5,260 nt of DNA from UBA940 sp964464465 (GTDB lineage Bacteria; Bacteroidota; Bacteroidia; Bacteroidales; Rikenellaceae), in the NCBI GenBank assembly GCA_964464465.1, contig CAYXGF010000081.1:1-5260 (forward strand). Reading direction: 5' to 3'. How positions within the stretch are numbered: the first letter of the stretch is position 1; every line of letters begins with the position of its first letter. The translations under genes were made by a program, and so were the position numbers. This document shows positions 5,212 through 5,260 of this stretch, piece after piece. The notes under the pieces are model-generated. The model saw only the letters and a list, made by a program, of their open reading frames with translations, made no database searches and was not told the origin of the DNA.

Positions 5212-5260
5212 CTACTCCTCCGTCAGCGAGCGGTAGGTGAAGTTGCGGAAGGTGGCGTAG
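5212..5260 (-). CDS. 3' end of an unidentified leftward gene (partial)
   Basis: An open frame enters from the right edge on the - strand and ends at TAG (5214-5212). The visible C-terminus reads YATFRNFTYRSLTEE. An aromatic-rich FRNFTYR-type final strand is often seen at the end of beta-sandwich domains (laminin-G/concanavalin-like or DUF1080-type) of secreted Bacteroidota carbohydrate-active proteins. Fifteen residues cannot establish that. The gene is followed by the 5151-5197 hairpin and is separated from the recombinase gene by 145 bp, so it is probably an independent transcription unit. Confidence 0.6.
   Translation of the reverse strand, partial: YATFRNFTYRSLTEE

Overview
The window looks like chromosomal DNA from a Bacteroidota species, most probably a moderately GC-rich gut Bacteroidales such as Alistipes or another Rikenellaceae. 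This is inferred from mid-50s GC, genes without Shine-Dalgarno sites, a TAnnTTTG-type -7 promoter element, and a tyrosine recombinase with the arm-binding/SAM-like/catalytic layout common in Bacteroides-type integrases. No database search was possible.

Layout: the 3' end of a rightward gene (1-89) is followed by a strong bidirectional hairpin terminator (97-132). Four leftward genes follow. Read in transcription order they are an LPP20-like exported protein (3593-2967), an exported DUF4384-like protein (2954-2115), an exported caspase-fold (peptidase C14) protein (2118-673, ATGA overlap with the gene before it) and, after a 102-bp gap, a small lipoprotein (570-163). All four start with signal peptides, so the products should act in the periplasm or outer membrane.

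Upstream of this operon, 3631-3830 has the structure of an invertible promoter. Two 23-bp inverted repeats (22/23 identical) each contain a recombinase-like core: two opposed arms around the same 7-bp spacer TTTGATA. They enclose 148 bp carrying a perfect Bacteroidota -7 element, TATATTTG at 3788-3795. As sequenced, this promoter points right, away from the operon (predicted OFF). Inversion would place it about 65-75 nt upstream of the first start codon, reading into the operon (ON). A complete tyrosine recombinase gene with R-K-R-H-Y catalytic residues (5066-3855, leftward) lies 25 bp beyond the right repeat and is the obvious candidate invertase.

The right edge holds a second terminator-like hairpin (5151-5197), which shares GGGACCGATCT with the left one, and the 3' end of another leftward gene (5212-5260). 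The simplest reading is a compact cassette of recombinase, promoter switch and secreted caspase/LPP20/DUF4384/lipoprotein operon, sitting between two unrelated convergent genes. The most interesting hypothesis is a phase-variable, envelope-located bacterial caspase system.
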